A stretch of 64,000 bases of DNA from Nocardia lijiangensis NBRC 108240 (GTDB lineage Bacteria > Actinomycetota > Actinomycetes > Mycobacteriales > Mycobacteriaceae). Where the stretch lies: positions 24,353 to 88,352 of the forward strand of contig NZ_BDBP01000038.1 of assembly GCF_001613045.1 (NCBI RefSeq), given 5' to 3'. Within the stretch, counting starts at the first letter, position 1; each line of letters begins with the position of its first letter. The translations under genes were made by a program, and so were the position numbers. The notes under the pieces are model-generated. The model searched no databases. It was not told the origin of the DNA and was given only the letters and a program-made list of their open reading frames with translations. This document shows, one piece after another, positions 47,761 to 56,047 of this stretch.

Positions 47761-48081
47761 GTGCCGTACATCATCGCTGAACCGTGCGTTGACGTGAAGG
47801 ACAAGGCATGCATCGAGGAATGCCCCGTGGACTGCATCTACGAGGGTGGCCGCATGCTGTACATCCATCCGGACGAGTGCGTGGACTGTGGTGCATGTGA
47901 GCCGGTGTGCCCGGTCGAGGCGATCTTCTACGAAGACGACACGCCGGACCAGTGGAGCGGATACGTGAACGCCAACGTCGACTTCTTCGACGAGCTCGGC
48001 TCGCCGGGCGGCGCGACCAAGGTCGGCAAAGTCGACTACGACCCGCCGTTCATCAAAGAACTTCCCCCGATGGGCGAGTGA
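47761..48081 (+). CDS. fdxA: 7Fe ferredoxin (3Fe-4S/4Fe-4S)
   Basis: The product is 106 aa from GTG 47761, after AGGAGAGCGGCA. It has two cluster regions: CIEECPVDCIYEGG (the usual 3Fe site spacing together with an earlier Cys in EPCVD) and CVDCGACEPVCPVEA (4Fe-4S). Homologue of M. tuberculosis FdxC (Rv1177), which likewise precedes the DapC-type aminotransferase. Confidence 0.95.
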   Translation: MPYIIAEPCVDVKDKACIEECPVDCIYEGGRMLYIHPDECVDCGACEPVCPVEAIFYEDDTPDQWSGYVNANVDFFDELGSPGGATKVGKVDYDPPFIKELPPMGE

Positions 48082-48088
48082 GACCCGA

Positions 48089-49198
48089 GTGAGTTCGCGT
48101 GGCCGGGTCAGCGCTCTGCTGCCCGATTTTCCCTGGGACACCATCGCGGCGGTCAAGGCGAGAGCCGCTGCGCATCCCGACGGGATCGTCGATCTTTCGG
48201 TCGGCACCCCGGTAGACCCCGTAGCCCCGCTCATCAGGGCGGCGCTGAATGCGGTGGCGGAGGTGCCCGGCTACCCGACCACGCACGGCACCCCCGAACT
48301 GCGCGCGGCCGCGGTCGACGCGCTCAAGCGCAGGTACGGGATCACCGGGCTCGATCCGGCGGCGGTGCTGCCGGTGATCGGCACCAAGGAACTGATCGCG
48401 GGTCTGCCGAGGCTGCTCGGTCTCGGTTCCGGTGATCTGGTGGTCATCCCCGAGATCGCCTATCCGACCTACGAGGTCGGCGCGCTGCTCGCGGGCACTC
48501 AGGTGCTGCGGGCCGACGGGCTCACCCGGCTCGGCCCCCAGTCGCCCGCGCTGATCTACCTCAATTCGCCGTCCAACCCGACCGGCCGCGTGCTCGGCCT
48601 CGAGCACCTGCGCAAGGTCGTGGCGTTCGCGCGGGAGCGCGGCGCGATCGTCGCCTCCGACGAGTGCTACCTCGGCCTGTCCTGGGACAGCCGCCCCTTC
48701 TCGATCCTCGATCCGGAAGTGTGCGACGGCGACCACACCGGTCTGCTCGCGGTGCATTCGCTCTCGAAGACCTCGAACCTGGCCAGCTACCGCGCCGGCT
48801 TCGTGGCGGGCGATCCCGAACTGGTCGCCGAGCTGCTGGAGGTGCGCAAGCACTCGGGCATGATGGTGCCCTATCCGATCCAGGCCGCGATGACCGCCGC
48901 GCTCAGCGACGACGCGCACGAGGCCCAGCAGCGCGAACGCTACCGCGCCCGGCGCGAGCAGCTGCGAAATGCCCTGCAGGGCGCAGGTTTCCGCATCGAT
49001 CACTCGGAGGCGGGGCTGTACCTGTGGTCCACTCGCGGTGAGAACTGCCGGACCACCCTGGACTGGCTGGCCGAACGAGGCATCCTCGCGGCGCCCGGCG
49101 ACTTCTACGGACCGACCGCGGGTGAGCACGTGCGGCTCGCGCTGACCGCGACCGACGAACGCATCGCCGCCGCGGCGGAACGCCTGCGCGAGAACTGA
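48089..49198 (+). CDS. dapC: succinyldiaminopimelate transaminase DapC
   Basis: The product is 369 aa from GTG 48089, 7 bp after the ferredoxin stop. It is a fold-type I PLP aminotransferase: YLNSPSNPTGR substrate/PLP region, VASDECYLGLSWD, and the Schiff-base Lys in HSLSKTSNLASYRAGF. By position and sequence it is Rv1178, assigned to the lysine/meso-diaminopimelate pathway. dapD, the preceding pathway step, is at the right end of the window. Confidence 0.93.
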   Translation: MSSRGRVSALLPDFPWDTIAAVKARAAAHPDGIVDLSVGTPVDPVAPLIRAALNAVAEVPGYPTTHGTPELRAAAVDALKRRYGITGLDPAAVLPVIGTKELIAGLPRLLGLGSGDLVVIPEIAYPTYEVGALLAGTQVLRADGLTRLGPQSPALIYLNSPSNPTGRVLGLEHLRKVVAFARERGAIVASDECYLGLSWDSRPFSILDPEVCDGDHTGLLAVHSLSKTSNLASYRAGFVAGDPELVAELLEVRKHSGMMVPYPIQAAMTAALSDDAHEAQQRERYRARREQLRNALQGAGFRIDHSEAGLYLWSTRGENCRTTLDWLAERGILAAPGDFYGPTAGEHVRLALTATDERIAAAAERLREN

Positions 49199-49390
49199 TT
49201 TCGCCCTGCCGATCCGGCGACGGTGCGCTTCGACCGGTGACGGACGCCGGCGCGCCAACCCGTCACGGTGCTGCTGGTGGCGGCGGTGCGCACGAGCCAG
49301 TCACGATGTGCGCCAACAGATGACCGGTTCGCCCGGGTGTATCGCGCTCCGTAGACTCGAGACGCTCGAGCAGGTCGGGCGACATCCCCG

Positions 49391-49801
49391 ATGCCGCCCC
49401 GTCCGTCGGATCATGCGGTAACGGCCGACAATCCGGGCGGCTCGGCGATCCACCCGCCGCTCACCCGGCCGCTGCTTCCAGCCGACGCCCCGGTGGATAC
49501 CGCGCCGAGGGCGGCGAGCGGGACCGATTCGCGTTCGGTGGTCACGCCCGGCCGGGGCGGCGGTCCGGCGGCGTTCGCCGCGCCGCCCAACCGGGTCGCG
49601 GCCGGACGGCAGGTCTCCTCCGGGTGGCGGACGTTCTCCGTGCTGCTCCTGGTCTCCGCGCTGATACTCGAGGTGGGCGCGGTGGCCGCCGCCGGCGTCT
49701 ACTGGAAGTTCGTCCGCCCGAACCGGCCGCAGGCGCTCGCCTGGCCGGGGCACACGGTCGAAGAGGTCCGCGACCGATGGTGGACCGAGGCGCCGTTCTG
49801 A
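49391..49801 (+). CDS. single-pass membrane protein
   Basis: The product is 136 aa from ATG 49391. A Pro/Ala-rich N-terminus of about 75 residues precedes one helix (about 82-104, FSVLLLVSALILEVGAVAAA) and a short tail with WKFVRPNRPQALAWPGH. A TAGACT -10 candidate is at 49352-49357. No Shine-Dalgarno. Family not recognised. Confidence 0.55.
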   Translation: MPPRPSDHAVTADNPGGSAIHPPLTRPLLPADAPVDTAPRAASGTDSRSVVTPGRGGGPAAFAAPPNRVAAGRQVSSGWRTFSVLLLVSALILEVGAVAAAGVYWKFVRPNRPQALAWPGHTVEEVRDRWWTEAPF

Positions 49802-49854
49802 ACCGAGTCCGACACGCGCTGGCCTGCGGGCTCCGTCCGGACGTGGAATGGGGC

Positions 49855-49860
49855 TAGCCT
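49855..49860 (+). promoter_or_regulatory. -10 box upstream of pruA
   Basis: TAGCCT ends 5 nt before the pruA ATG at 49866, consistent with a leaderless or near-leaderless transcript. Confidence 0.4.
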
Positions 49861-49865
49861 GAGTT

Positions 49866-51500
49866 ATGGACGCTGTCACGGTTGTCCCTACGCCAGACAA
49901 CGAGCCGGTGCACATGTATGCGCCGGGGAGTCGCGAGCGCGCGCTGCTGGTGGCCGAGCTGGCCGAGATCTCCGCCGAATCCGTCGACGTACCGCTGGTG
50001 ATCGGCGGCAAGCATCGGCCGGGCATCGGCGAGCGGCACGAGATCGTCGCACCGCACCGGCACCGGCACGTGCTGGGGACCTACACCGATACCACTCATT
50101 CCGAAGCACACGGCGCCATCGAGGCCGCCCTCGCGGCCGCCCCGGGGTGGCGCACCATGCCCTTCGACGATCGCGCCGCGATCTTCCTGCGCGCGGCCGA
50201 CCTGCTCGCCGGGCCGTGGCGGGAGACGATGGCCGCCGCGACAATGCTCGGCCAGTCCAAATCGGTGGCGCAGGCCGAGATCGACGCGCCCTGCGAGCTT
50301 GTCGATTTCTGGCGGTTCAATGTGGCCTTCGCACGCGACATCCTGGCCCAGCAGCCGCAGTCGAGCCCCGGCGTGTGGAACCGGATGGACTACCGGCCGC
50401 TGGAGGGGTTCGTCTACGCGATCACGCCGTTCAACTTCACCGCCATCGCGGGCAACCTGCCGACCGCGCCCGCCTTGATGGGCAACACGGTGGTGTGGAA
50501 GCCGTCGCCGACGCAGACGCTCGCCGCGTTCTACACGATGCGGTTGCTGGAGGCGGCGGGCCTGCCGCCCGGCGTGATCAACATGGTCACCGGCGACGGG
50601 GTCCAGCTCTCGGAGGTGGCACTGGCCGACTCGCGCCTGGCGGGCATCCACTTCACCGGCTCCACCCGCACCTTCCAGTCGCTGTGGCAGCAGGTCGGTG
50701 CGAATATCGGCCGCTACCACGGCTATCCGCGACTGGTCGGGGAGACGGGCGGAAAGGACTTCATCGTCGCGCACCCGTCGGCCGATCCGGCCGCCTTGCG
50801 CACCGCGCTGATTCGAGGCGCCTACGAGTATCAGGGCCAGAAGTGCTCGGCCGCCTCGCGCGCCTACATTGCGCGTTCGGTCTGGCGCGCGATCGGCGAC
50901 GATTTCCTCACCGCGACCGCCGAACTCAGCTACGGCGACGTCGCCGATCTGTCTAATTTCGGTGGGGCGCTGATCGATCGGCGGGCCTACGACAAGAACG
51001 TCGCGGCCATCGAGCGGGCCAGGAACGCCGGCGTCACCATTCCGGTCGGCGGCGCCTACGACGACAGTGAGGGCTGGTTCGTCCGCCCGACGGTGCTGCT
51101 CTCCGACGATCCGCGCGACGAGTCCTTCACCACCGAGTACTTCGGCCCGATCCTCGCGGTGCACGTCTACGACGACGCCGAACCCGGTTCGTACGCGGCG
51201 ATTCTGGCCGAAGTGGAGTCGGCCGCGCCGTACGCGCTGACCGGCGCGATCTTCGCCGACGACCGCAAGGCCGCCGAACAGGCGTGCGCCGCCTTGCGTT
51301 TCGCGGCGGGCAACTTCTACATCAACGACAAGCCCACCGGCGCCGTCGTCGGTCAGCAGCCGTTCGGCGGGGCGCGCGCCTCCGGCACCGACGACAAGGC
51401 GGGCTCGCCGCTCAATCTGCTGCGCTGGACGGCGCCGCGCACCATCAAGGAGACATTCGTGCCGCCGGTGCAGTACCGGTACCCGCACATGGACTCGTGA
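49866..51500 (+). CDS. pruA: L-glutamate gamma-semialdehyde (P5C) dehydrogenase
   Basis: The product is 544 aa from ATG 49866. It is an aldehyde dehydrogenase of the P5C type: VYAITPFNFTAIAGNLPTAP, VVWKPSPTQ, LVGETGGKDFIVAH with the general-base Glu, and the nucleophilic Cys in YQGQKCSAASRAYI. It oxidises pyrroline-5-carboxylate/glutamate semialdehyde to glutamate. It is followed by putB, as in M. tuberculosis Rv1187-Rv1188, so it belongs to the proline catabolic operon. Confidence 0.96.
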   Translation: MDAVTVVPTPDNEPVHMYAPGSRERALLVAELAEISAESVDVPLVIGGKHRPGIGERHEIVAPHRHRHVLGTYTDTTHSEAHGAIEAALAAAPGWRTMPFDDRAAIFLRAADLLAGPWRETMAAATMLGQSKSVAQAEIDAPCELVDFWRFNVAFARDILAQQPQSSPGVWNRMDYRPLEGFVYAITPFNFTAIAGNLPTAPALMGNTVVWKPSPTQTLAAFYTMRLLEAAGLPPGVINMVTGDGVQLSEVALADSRLAGIHFTGSTRTFQSLWQQVGANIGRYHGYPRLVGETGGKDFIVAHPSADPAALRTALIRGAYEYQGQKCSAASRAYIARSVWRAIGDDFLTATAELSYGDVADLSNFGGALIDRRAYDKNVAAIERARNAGVTIPVGGAYDDSEGWFVRPTVLLSDDPRDESFTTEYFGPILAVHVYDDAEPGSYAAILAEVESAAPYALTGAIFADDRKAAEQACAALRFAAGNFYINDKPTGAVVGQQPFGGARASGTDDKAGSPLNLLRWTAPRTIKETFVPPVQYRYPHMDS

Positions 51501-51541
51501 GACCGGCGGCGCCGACGCGCCGACCGGCAGAAGGAGGCGTG

Positions 51542-51568
51542 ATGCGTGACATTCTCGAGGACCGATGA
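51542..51568 (+). CDS. 8-codon leader ORF of putB
   Basis: ATG 51542, with GAAGGAGG ideally placed upstream, encodes MRDILEDR and stops with TGA overlapping the ATG of putB (ATGA). putB itself has only a poor site, so its translation is likely coupled to termination on this mini-ORF. Confidence 0.4.
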   Translation: MRDILEDR

Positions 51569-52572
51569 ACCCGCTGCGCCCGGTGATTCTCGCGGCGGCC
51601 GCTTCGCCGCGGATGAAGCGTGTGATCACCGGAACCCCGATGACCGCCGAGATCGTGCGCCGGTTCGTGCCGGGCGAGTCGAGGGCGGAGCTGGCGCCGG
51701 TGGTGCGTGCGCTGCTCGGGAGCGGCAGGCTGATCAGCGTCGACTTCCTCGGTGAGAACACCACCGACCGCGCCCGCGCCGAAGCTACGGTGGCGGAATA
51801 CCTTTCGCTGATCAACGAGCTCGCCGCGGCCGACCGGCCGCCGCGGCCGGATGACGCGGCGGTGCCGGTGGAGGTCTCGGTCAAGCTGTCCGCCCTCGGT
51901 CAGGCCCTGCCGGGAGACGGTCCCGCCATAGCCACCGACAACCTGCGCACCGTGTGCATCAAGGCCGCCGAGGCGGGCGTGTGGGTCACGGTCGACGCGG
52001 AGGACCACACGACCACCGACGCGACGCTGGCAGCGGTGCGCGCGTTGCGGCCGGAATTCCCCTGGCTCGGTGCGGTTCTCCAGTCGTACCTGCACCGCAC
52101 CCGCGACGACTGCGCCGAGTTCGCGGGCAGCGGTTCGCGAATCCGCTTGTGCAAGGGCGCGTATCGCGAGCCCCCGGCGGTGGCCTTCCAGCGGGCCGTC
52201 GAGGTGAGCGATTCCTACCTGCGCTGTCTGGAGATCCTGATGCACGGCTGTGGGTACCCGATGGTGGCCACCCACGACCCGGCACTGGTGTCGGCCGCCG
52301 AGCGGATGGCCGCCGAATCGGGGCGCGGCACAGGAGAATTCGAGCATCAGATGCTGTACGGGGTTCGCGAGGCCGAGCAGTTGCGGCTGGCAGGGGCCGG
52401 GCATCCGATGCGCGTCTACGTGCCCTACGGCGACGATTGGTACGGCTACCTCACCCGCAGGCTGGCCGAGCGACCCGCGAACCTCGCGTTCTTCCTGCGT
52501 GCACTGGCAGCCGGTCCCGATCAGACCAGCGGCTTGCCGAGCCTGCGCCGCCTGCGCAAATCCCACAGGTAG
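51565..52572 (+). CDS. putB: proline dehydrogenase
   Basis: The product is 335 aa from ATG 51565. It has a monofunctional ProDH TIM barrel: VEVSVKLSALG, VWVTVDAEDHTTTDATL, RIRLCKGAYREP and the C-terminal RVYVPYGDDWYGYLTRRLAE. It oxidises proline to P5C with FAD, feeding PruA. Its 3' end overlaps the convergent mpaB-type gene by 52 bp. Confidence 0.95.
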   Translation: MNPLRPVILAAAASPRMKRVITGTPMTAEIVRRFVPGESRAELAPVVRALLGSGRLISVDFLGENTTDRARAEATVAEYLSLINELAAADRPPRPDDAAVPVEVSVKLSALGQALPGDGPAIATDNLRTVCIKAAEAGVWVTVDAEDHTTTDATLAAVRALRPEFPWLGAVLQSYLHRTRDDCAEFAGSGSRIRLCKGAYREPPAVAFQRAVEVSDSYLRCLEILMHGCGYPMVATHDPALVSAAERMAAESGRGTGEFEHQMLYGVREAEQLRLAGAGHPMRVYVPYGDDWYGYLTRRLAERPANLAFFLRALAAGPDQTSGLPSLRRLRKSHR

Positions 52573-53360
52573 AAGTTCATCGGAAAGAGCCGCAGCCGCT
52601 GCGGAAGGCGGCCGTGCACCGCGCCGACCGCGCGCAGCAGCAGGCCCAGCGCGCGGTCCTGGCGGGATGTCCAGCGCATCCCCATCTCGGTGCGCAGGTG
52701 CGGCGGCAGCAGGCCGGTGACGATGAACCGCTGTACCGGTGCGAACACGCGCAGCGGCGGCGCGACCATCCGCAGGTCGACGAGTCCGTTGAAGTAGGCG
52801 CGGGTGCGCGCGTCGATGGTCTTGGTGGCCAGGTTGGCGGTCCAGTACTCGGCGAAGGCGGTGCGGTCGGCGGGCCACAGCTCCCTGCGCATCTGCAGGG
52901 TGGTGCCGAGCCGGGCGGCGTACTGGTAGAACGCGTCCGCGTCGGCCTCGTCGAGCGGGCCGTGCAGCCGTTCCTCCAGATCGACGACGCCCCAGTACAG
53001 GCAGGCGGCCACCCACAGCTGGAGCTTCGGGTCGAAGGCGTTGTACTGCACCGGGCTCTCCGCGCCGGACCGGATGGTGCGATGCGAGGTGTCGACCGCT
53101 TCGCGATAGGCGGCCCGCTCCTCCTCGGTGCCCATGAGGGCGACCGCGAGATAGGTGAGCGTGGTGCGCAGCCGCTTCCACGGGTGCACGGTGACCTTGC
53201 CGGAATCGACGGTGCTCTCCAGCACGCCGTAGGCGACCGGCATCAGGCTCAACTGCATGATCACGTTTGCGGTGCCGCCGAGGAAGGCGGCGACGCCGCT
53301 CCAGAACTCCTCGATGTCGAAGTCCGGGTCGGGCGTCGTTGCACGAAGGGGCGCGGTCAT
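52521..53360 (-). CDS. MpaB/DUF2236-type oxygenase-like protein, copy 1
   Basis: The product is 279 aa. ATG 53360 is chosen for GAGGACGACG upstream; GTG 53384 is also in frame. Family pattern: ANVIMQLSLMPVAYGVLEST, SPVQYNAFDPKLQLWVAACL, and a late DLRRRRRLGKPLV end. DUF2236 proteins include fungal MpaB and rubber oxygenases, and actinobacteria have many uncharacterised ones. A paralogue lies at 55047. Its promoter carries the TGAGAAGG-N11-CCTTCTCA operator. Confidence 0.85.
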   Translation of the reverse strand: MTAPLRATTPDPDFDIEEFWSGVAAFLGGTANVIMQLSLMPVAYGVLESTVDSGKVTVHPWKRLRTTLTYLAVALMGTEEERAAYREAVDTSHRTIRSGAESPVQYNAFDPKLQLWVAACLYWGVVDLEERLHGPLDEADADAFYQYAARLGTTLQMRRELWPADRTAFAEYWTANLATKTIDARTRAYFNGLVDLRMVAPPLRVFAPVQRFIVTGLLPPHLRTEMGMRWTSRQDRALGLLLRAVGAVHGRLPQRLRLFPMNFYLWDLRRRRRLGKPLV

Positions 53361-53398
53361 CGTCGTCCTCGTCTTTCCGTTCACCGGAGGTGAAGCGA

Positions 53399-53425
53399 TG
53401 AGAAGGTTCTATGGACACCTTCTCA
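53399..53425. promoter_or_regulatory. operator shared by both mpaB-type genes, site 1
   Basis: Perfect palindrome TGAGAAGG-N11-CCTTCTCA, further extended to 11-bp arms (GATGAGAAGGT / ACCTTCTCATC, 53397-53427). It lies 39 bp upstream of the copy 1 start and 98 bp upstream of the divergent TetR gene. The same element, same spacing, is at 55920-55946. Confidence 0.75.
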
Positions 53426-53523
53426 TCTGAGGGCGGGTGCCGTCAAAGGTCACCGACTCGGGATCGGTGATGGTATGCGATGCTGACGGTGTCATCGTTT
53501 CGCCGAACGATAGGGTGGGAGTC

Positions 53524-54156
53524 ATGGCGAGGCTGACCAAATTGCTGCCGCTCGTGCGCAACTCCGGTCCCGAGGACCGCAATCAGGCGCGCGTGCTGGA
53601 CGCCGCGCTGCTGGCCTTCCTGGACTTCGGCATCAAGCGGACCAGCATGGTCGAGGTGGCCCGGCGCTGCGGCCTCTCACTGGCCACGCTGTACCGGCGC
53701 TTCGCCAGCAAATCCGATCTGATCCAGGCGGTCGCGCTGCGCCAGACGCGCGAATTCATCGACGAGGTGGACGGCGTGCTGCAGCGCCAGGTCGACCGGG
53801 ACGCCGGCGCCGAGGAGCAGATCGTCGAGCTGTTCGTCGCGTTCGTGAACGGCCTGCGCGGCAACCAGCTGGTGCACCGGCTGCTGGCCACCGAACCCGA
53901 ACTGGTGCTGCCGTTCCTCACCGTGAAGGGCGCGCCGATCATCGAACTCGGGCGCGATTACCTCGCCGAGTTCATCACCCGCCTCCAGGGCGAGGGCAAA
54001 CTGCCCGCCTACGATCCAGCTCCGCTGGCCGAGATGATCGCGCGCACCGCGGTCTCGCTGGCGTTGACCCCGCAGACGGTGATCCCGTTCGGTGACGACG
54101 CGGCCATGCGCGAGTTCGCCCGCGACCACGTGGTGGTCTCGTTCCGGGTGCGCTGA
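53524..54156 (+). CDS. TetR/AcrR family regulator of mpaB-type genes
   Basis: The product is 210 aa. ATG 53524 is supported by TAGGGT (53511-53516) exactly 7 nt upstream, i.e. a leaderless start; the in-frame GTG at 53437 has no support. HTH: TSMVEVARRCGLSLATLYRR. The C-terminal domain has the QLVHRLLATEPELVLPFLT region seen in regulators beside DUF2236 genes. It lies between the two paralogues and next to operator 1, so it is the likely repressor of both. Confidence 0.9.
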   Translation: MARLTKLLPLVRNSGPEDRNQARVLDAALLAFLDFGIKRTSMVEVARRCGLSLATLYRRFASKSDLIQAVALRQTREFIDEVDGVLQRQVDRDAGAEEQIVELFVAFVNGLRGNQLVHRLLATEPELVLPFLTVKGAPIIELGRDYLAEFITRLQGEGKLPAYDPAPLAEMIARTAVSLALTPQTVIPFGDDAAMREFARDHVVVSFRVR

Positions 54157-54180
54157 CGCCGGTGGTCGCGGGGCCCGTAC

Positions 54181-54924
54181 TCAGCGCGGAACCAGCCAGG
54201 CGGGCACCCCGAGCACGTCGATCACCACATTGGGCAGCGCGCCGAGGACGTCGGCGGTCTGATCTTCGGGCGTGCCCCGGGTGAGTGCCACGACGGCGAA
54301 CCCGGTTCCGTAGGAGGCCGAAGCCACCTCGGGCGCACCGAGATCCGACCATCCCCACTTGGTGCCGAGCACCCCGGGCACGCGGGCGGTTCCCCAGTCC
54401 TGCACGGTGCCGTCGGCGGCCGTATCGCCCGCGGTGGCCATCCACGTGAAGATCGGCGACCCCGCGTCCCGTAGCTGTTTCGCGTGCAGGAAGTCGGCGA
54501 CATCGGCGCTGCTGGTGATCGCGGTGCTCCAGTCGCCCGCGCCGGAACGGGTGGCGGTGAGCCCGTATTCGGCGGCGATGGCGTTGATGGCCTGCGGGTA
54601 CTTGCCCTCCATGGCGCTGGCCGCGCCGTCGTCGGAGAAGCGGATCATGCGCTCGCCCAACTCTCGATCGGTCGCGGAGCCGTCGCCGTGGCGCAGGGCG
54701 TAGTCGACGAGGAAGAGTTTGGACAGGGACAGGGCGCCGCGAGCCTCGTGCTCGTTCGCGGTTCCCCATGATGTGCCGAGGCTCGACCGCACGGCGATCG
54801 AGGTGCGTGATGGTGTCTCTTCGGCACCGGTTCCGGCGTTTGCGGGAAGTGCGCACAACGCGCCGGGGCCAAGGATTGACAGCGTTGCTGCGGTCAGTGA
54901 CGTGACGATCAACCGACGGATCAC
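54181..54924 (-). CDS. secreted serine beta-lactamase-fold protein
   Basis: The product is 247 aa from GTG 54924, after AGGAGGGAATC. It has a signal peptide (about 1-30, TSLTAATLSILGPGALCALP, cut near ANA). The mature part has S66-L-S-K69 (SxxK), FSDDGAASAM in place of the SDN loop, and a late KWGW where KTG is expected. Usual KTG/HTG residues are therefore altered, so activity against beta-lactams is doubtful. It is convergent with the TetR gene. Function unknown. Confidence 0.75.
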   Translation of the reverse strand: MIRRLIVTSLTAATLSILGPGALCALPANAGTGAEETPSRTSIAVRSSLGTSWGTANEHEARGALSLSKLFLVDYALRHGDGSATDRELGERMIRFSDDGAASAMEGKYPQAINAIAAEYGLTATRSGAGDWSTAITSSADVADFLHAKQLRDAGSPIFTWMATAGDTAADGTVQDWGTARVPGVLGTKWGWSDLGAPEVASASYGTGFAVVALTRGTPEDQTADVLGALPNVVIDVLGVPAWLVPR

Positions 54925-55046
54925 GATTCCCTCCTGGGGTTCGACCTCCGATGTCGGGCTCTCATCCAGGAGAAAAAGCGTACGCGCGCCCGCGGCGCAG
55001 GCGTGGCGGAATGTGGATGCTGTGAGTTAACTGATATCGGTCCGCG

Positions 55047-55898
55047 CTACACGAGCGGAATCCCGAAGCGGCGGCGCAGGCGCAGGTCCCAGAGGAAGGC
55101 GTTCACCGGGAAAGCTTTGACGGCTCTGGGCATCCGGCCCTCCACCGCGCCGATGGCGGTGAGCAGCGCGGCAAGGCGTCGGTCGTCGCGCTCGGTCCAG
55201 GTCATGCCCATCTGATCGCGCAGGTGTGCGGGCAGCAGCCCCGCGGTTATCCAGCGGTGGAGGCCACCGAAGGCGAGCTGAACCGGACGCGGGAACATCC
55301 GCAGGTTCACCAGGTCCCAGAAGTAGTCGCGGACCGGCGGATCGATGACGGTCATCGCCAGGTGCTCGTTCCAGTACCGGTCGAACGCGGCCCGGTCGTC
55401 GGGCCACTGGCCGGGGCGCATCTGCAGCGTGGTGCCGAGCCGTTCGGCGTTGCGGTAGAAGGCGTCCGCGGTGGCCTCGTCCATCGGGCCGTGCATGCGC
55501 TCGTGCAGATCGCGCGCGCCCCAGTACAGGCAGGCCGCCACCCACAGCTGGAGCTGGGGATCGAAGGCGTTGTATTTCACCGGGCTGTCGGGGCCGGACC
55601 GAACCGGTTGGTGCGAGCGGTTCACCGCGGCGCGATAGGCCGCGCGTTCGTCGTCGGTGCCGAGCATGGCCACGGCCAGGTAGGTCAGTGTGGTCCGGGT
55701 TCGCTTCACCGGGTGCAGCATGATCTTGCCGCTGTCGACCGTGCTCTCCACCACGCCGTAGCCGACCGGCCGGGCGCTGAGCTGCATGATGACATTGGCG
55801 GCGGCGCCGAAGAAGGCGGCCGATCCGTCGAGGTGGCCGCGGATGTCGAAGTCGTCGGCTGATGCCGTTGACGCGGATACGCGAAGGGGACTGGTCAT
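55047..55898 (-). CDS. MpaB/DUF2236-type oxygenase-like protein, copy 2
   Basis: The product is 283 aa from ATG 55898. It is closely related to the product at 52521 along its whole length (ANVIMQLSARPVGYGVVEST, SPVKYNAFDPQLQLWVAACL, TGLLPPHL/TAGLLPAHL, and an LRLRRRFGIPLV end). Differences are concentrated at the N-terminus. The operator at 55920 is 21 bp upstream, suggesting joint repression with copy 1. Confidence 0.85.
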   Translation of the reverse strand: MTSPLRVSASTASADDFDIRGHLDGSAAFFGAAANVIMQLSARPVGYGVVESTVDSGKIMLHPVKRTRTTLTYLAVAMLGTDDERAAYRAAVNRSHQPVRSGPDSPVKYNAFDPQLQLWVAACLYWGARDLHERMHGPMDEATADAFYRNAERLGTTLQMRPGQWPDDRAAFDRYWNEHLAMTVIDPPVRDYFWDLVNLRMFPRPVQLAFGGLHRWITAGLLPAHLRDQMGMTWTERDDRRLAALLTAIGAVEGRMPRAVKAFPVNAFLWDLRLRRRFGIPLV

Positions 55899-55919
55899 CG
55901 TCGATCCCGTGCTCGTCGT

Positions 55920-55946
55920 TGAGAAGGATGCACTATGACCTTCTCA
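55920..55946. promoter_or_regulatory. operator shared by both mpaB-type genes, site 2
   Basis: TGAGAAGG-N11-CCTTCTCA, arms and spacing identical to the site at 53399. The spacer carries CATAGT on the minus strand, a plausible -10 for copy 2. Confidence 0.75.
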
Positions 55947-56035
55947 CTGCCTCTTTGGTGTGTCAACGGTCACAGCGCGTCGTCGCCTAGCTGTGACGCG
56001 CGGGAAGGCGCTGTCGGCGGTCGGCGCGCACGCAG

Positions 56036-56041
56036 TAGGTT
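56036..56041 (+). promoter_or_regulatory. -10 box upstream of acyl-CoA synthetase gene
   Basis: TAGGTT, 6 nt before ATG 56048, again the leaderless geometry. Confidence 0.45.
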
Positions 56042-56047
56042 GGGCGA

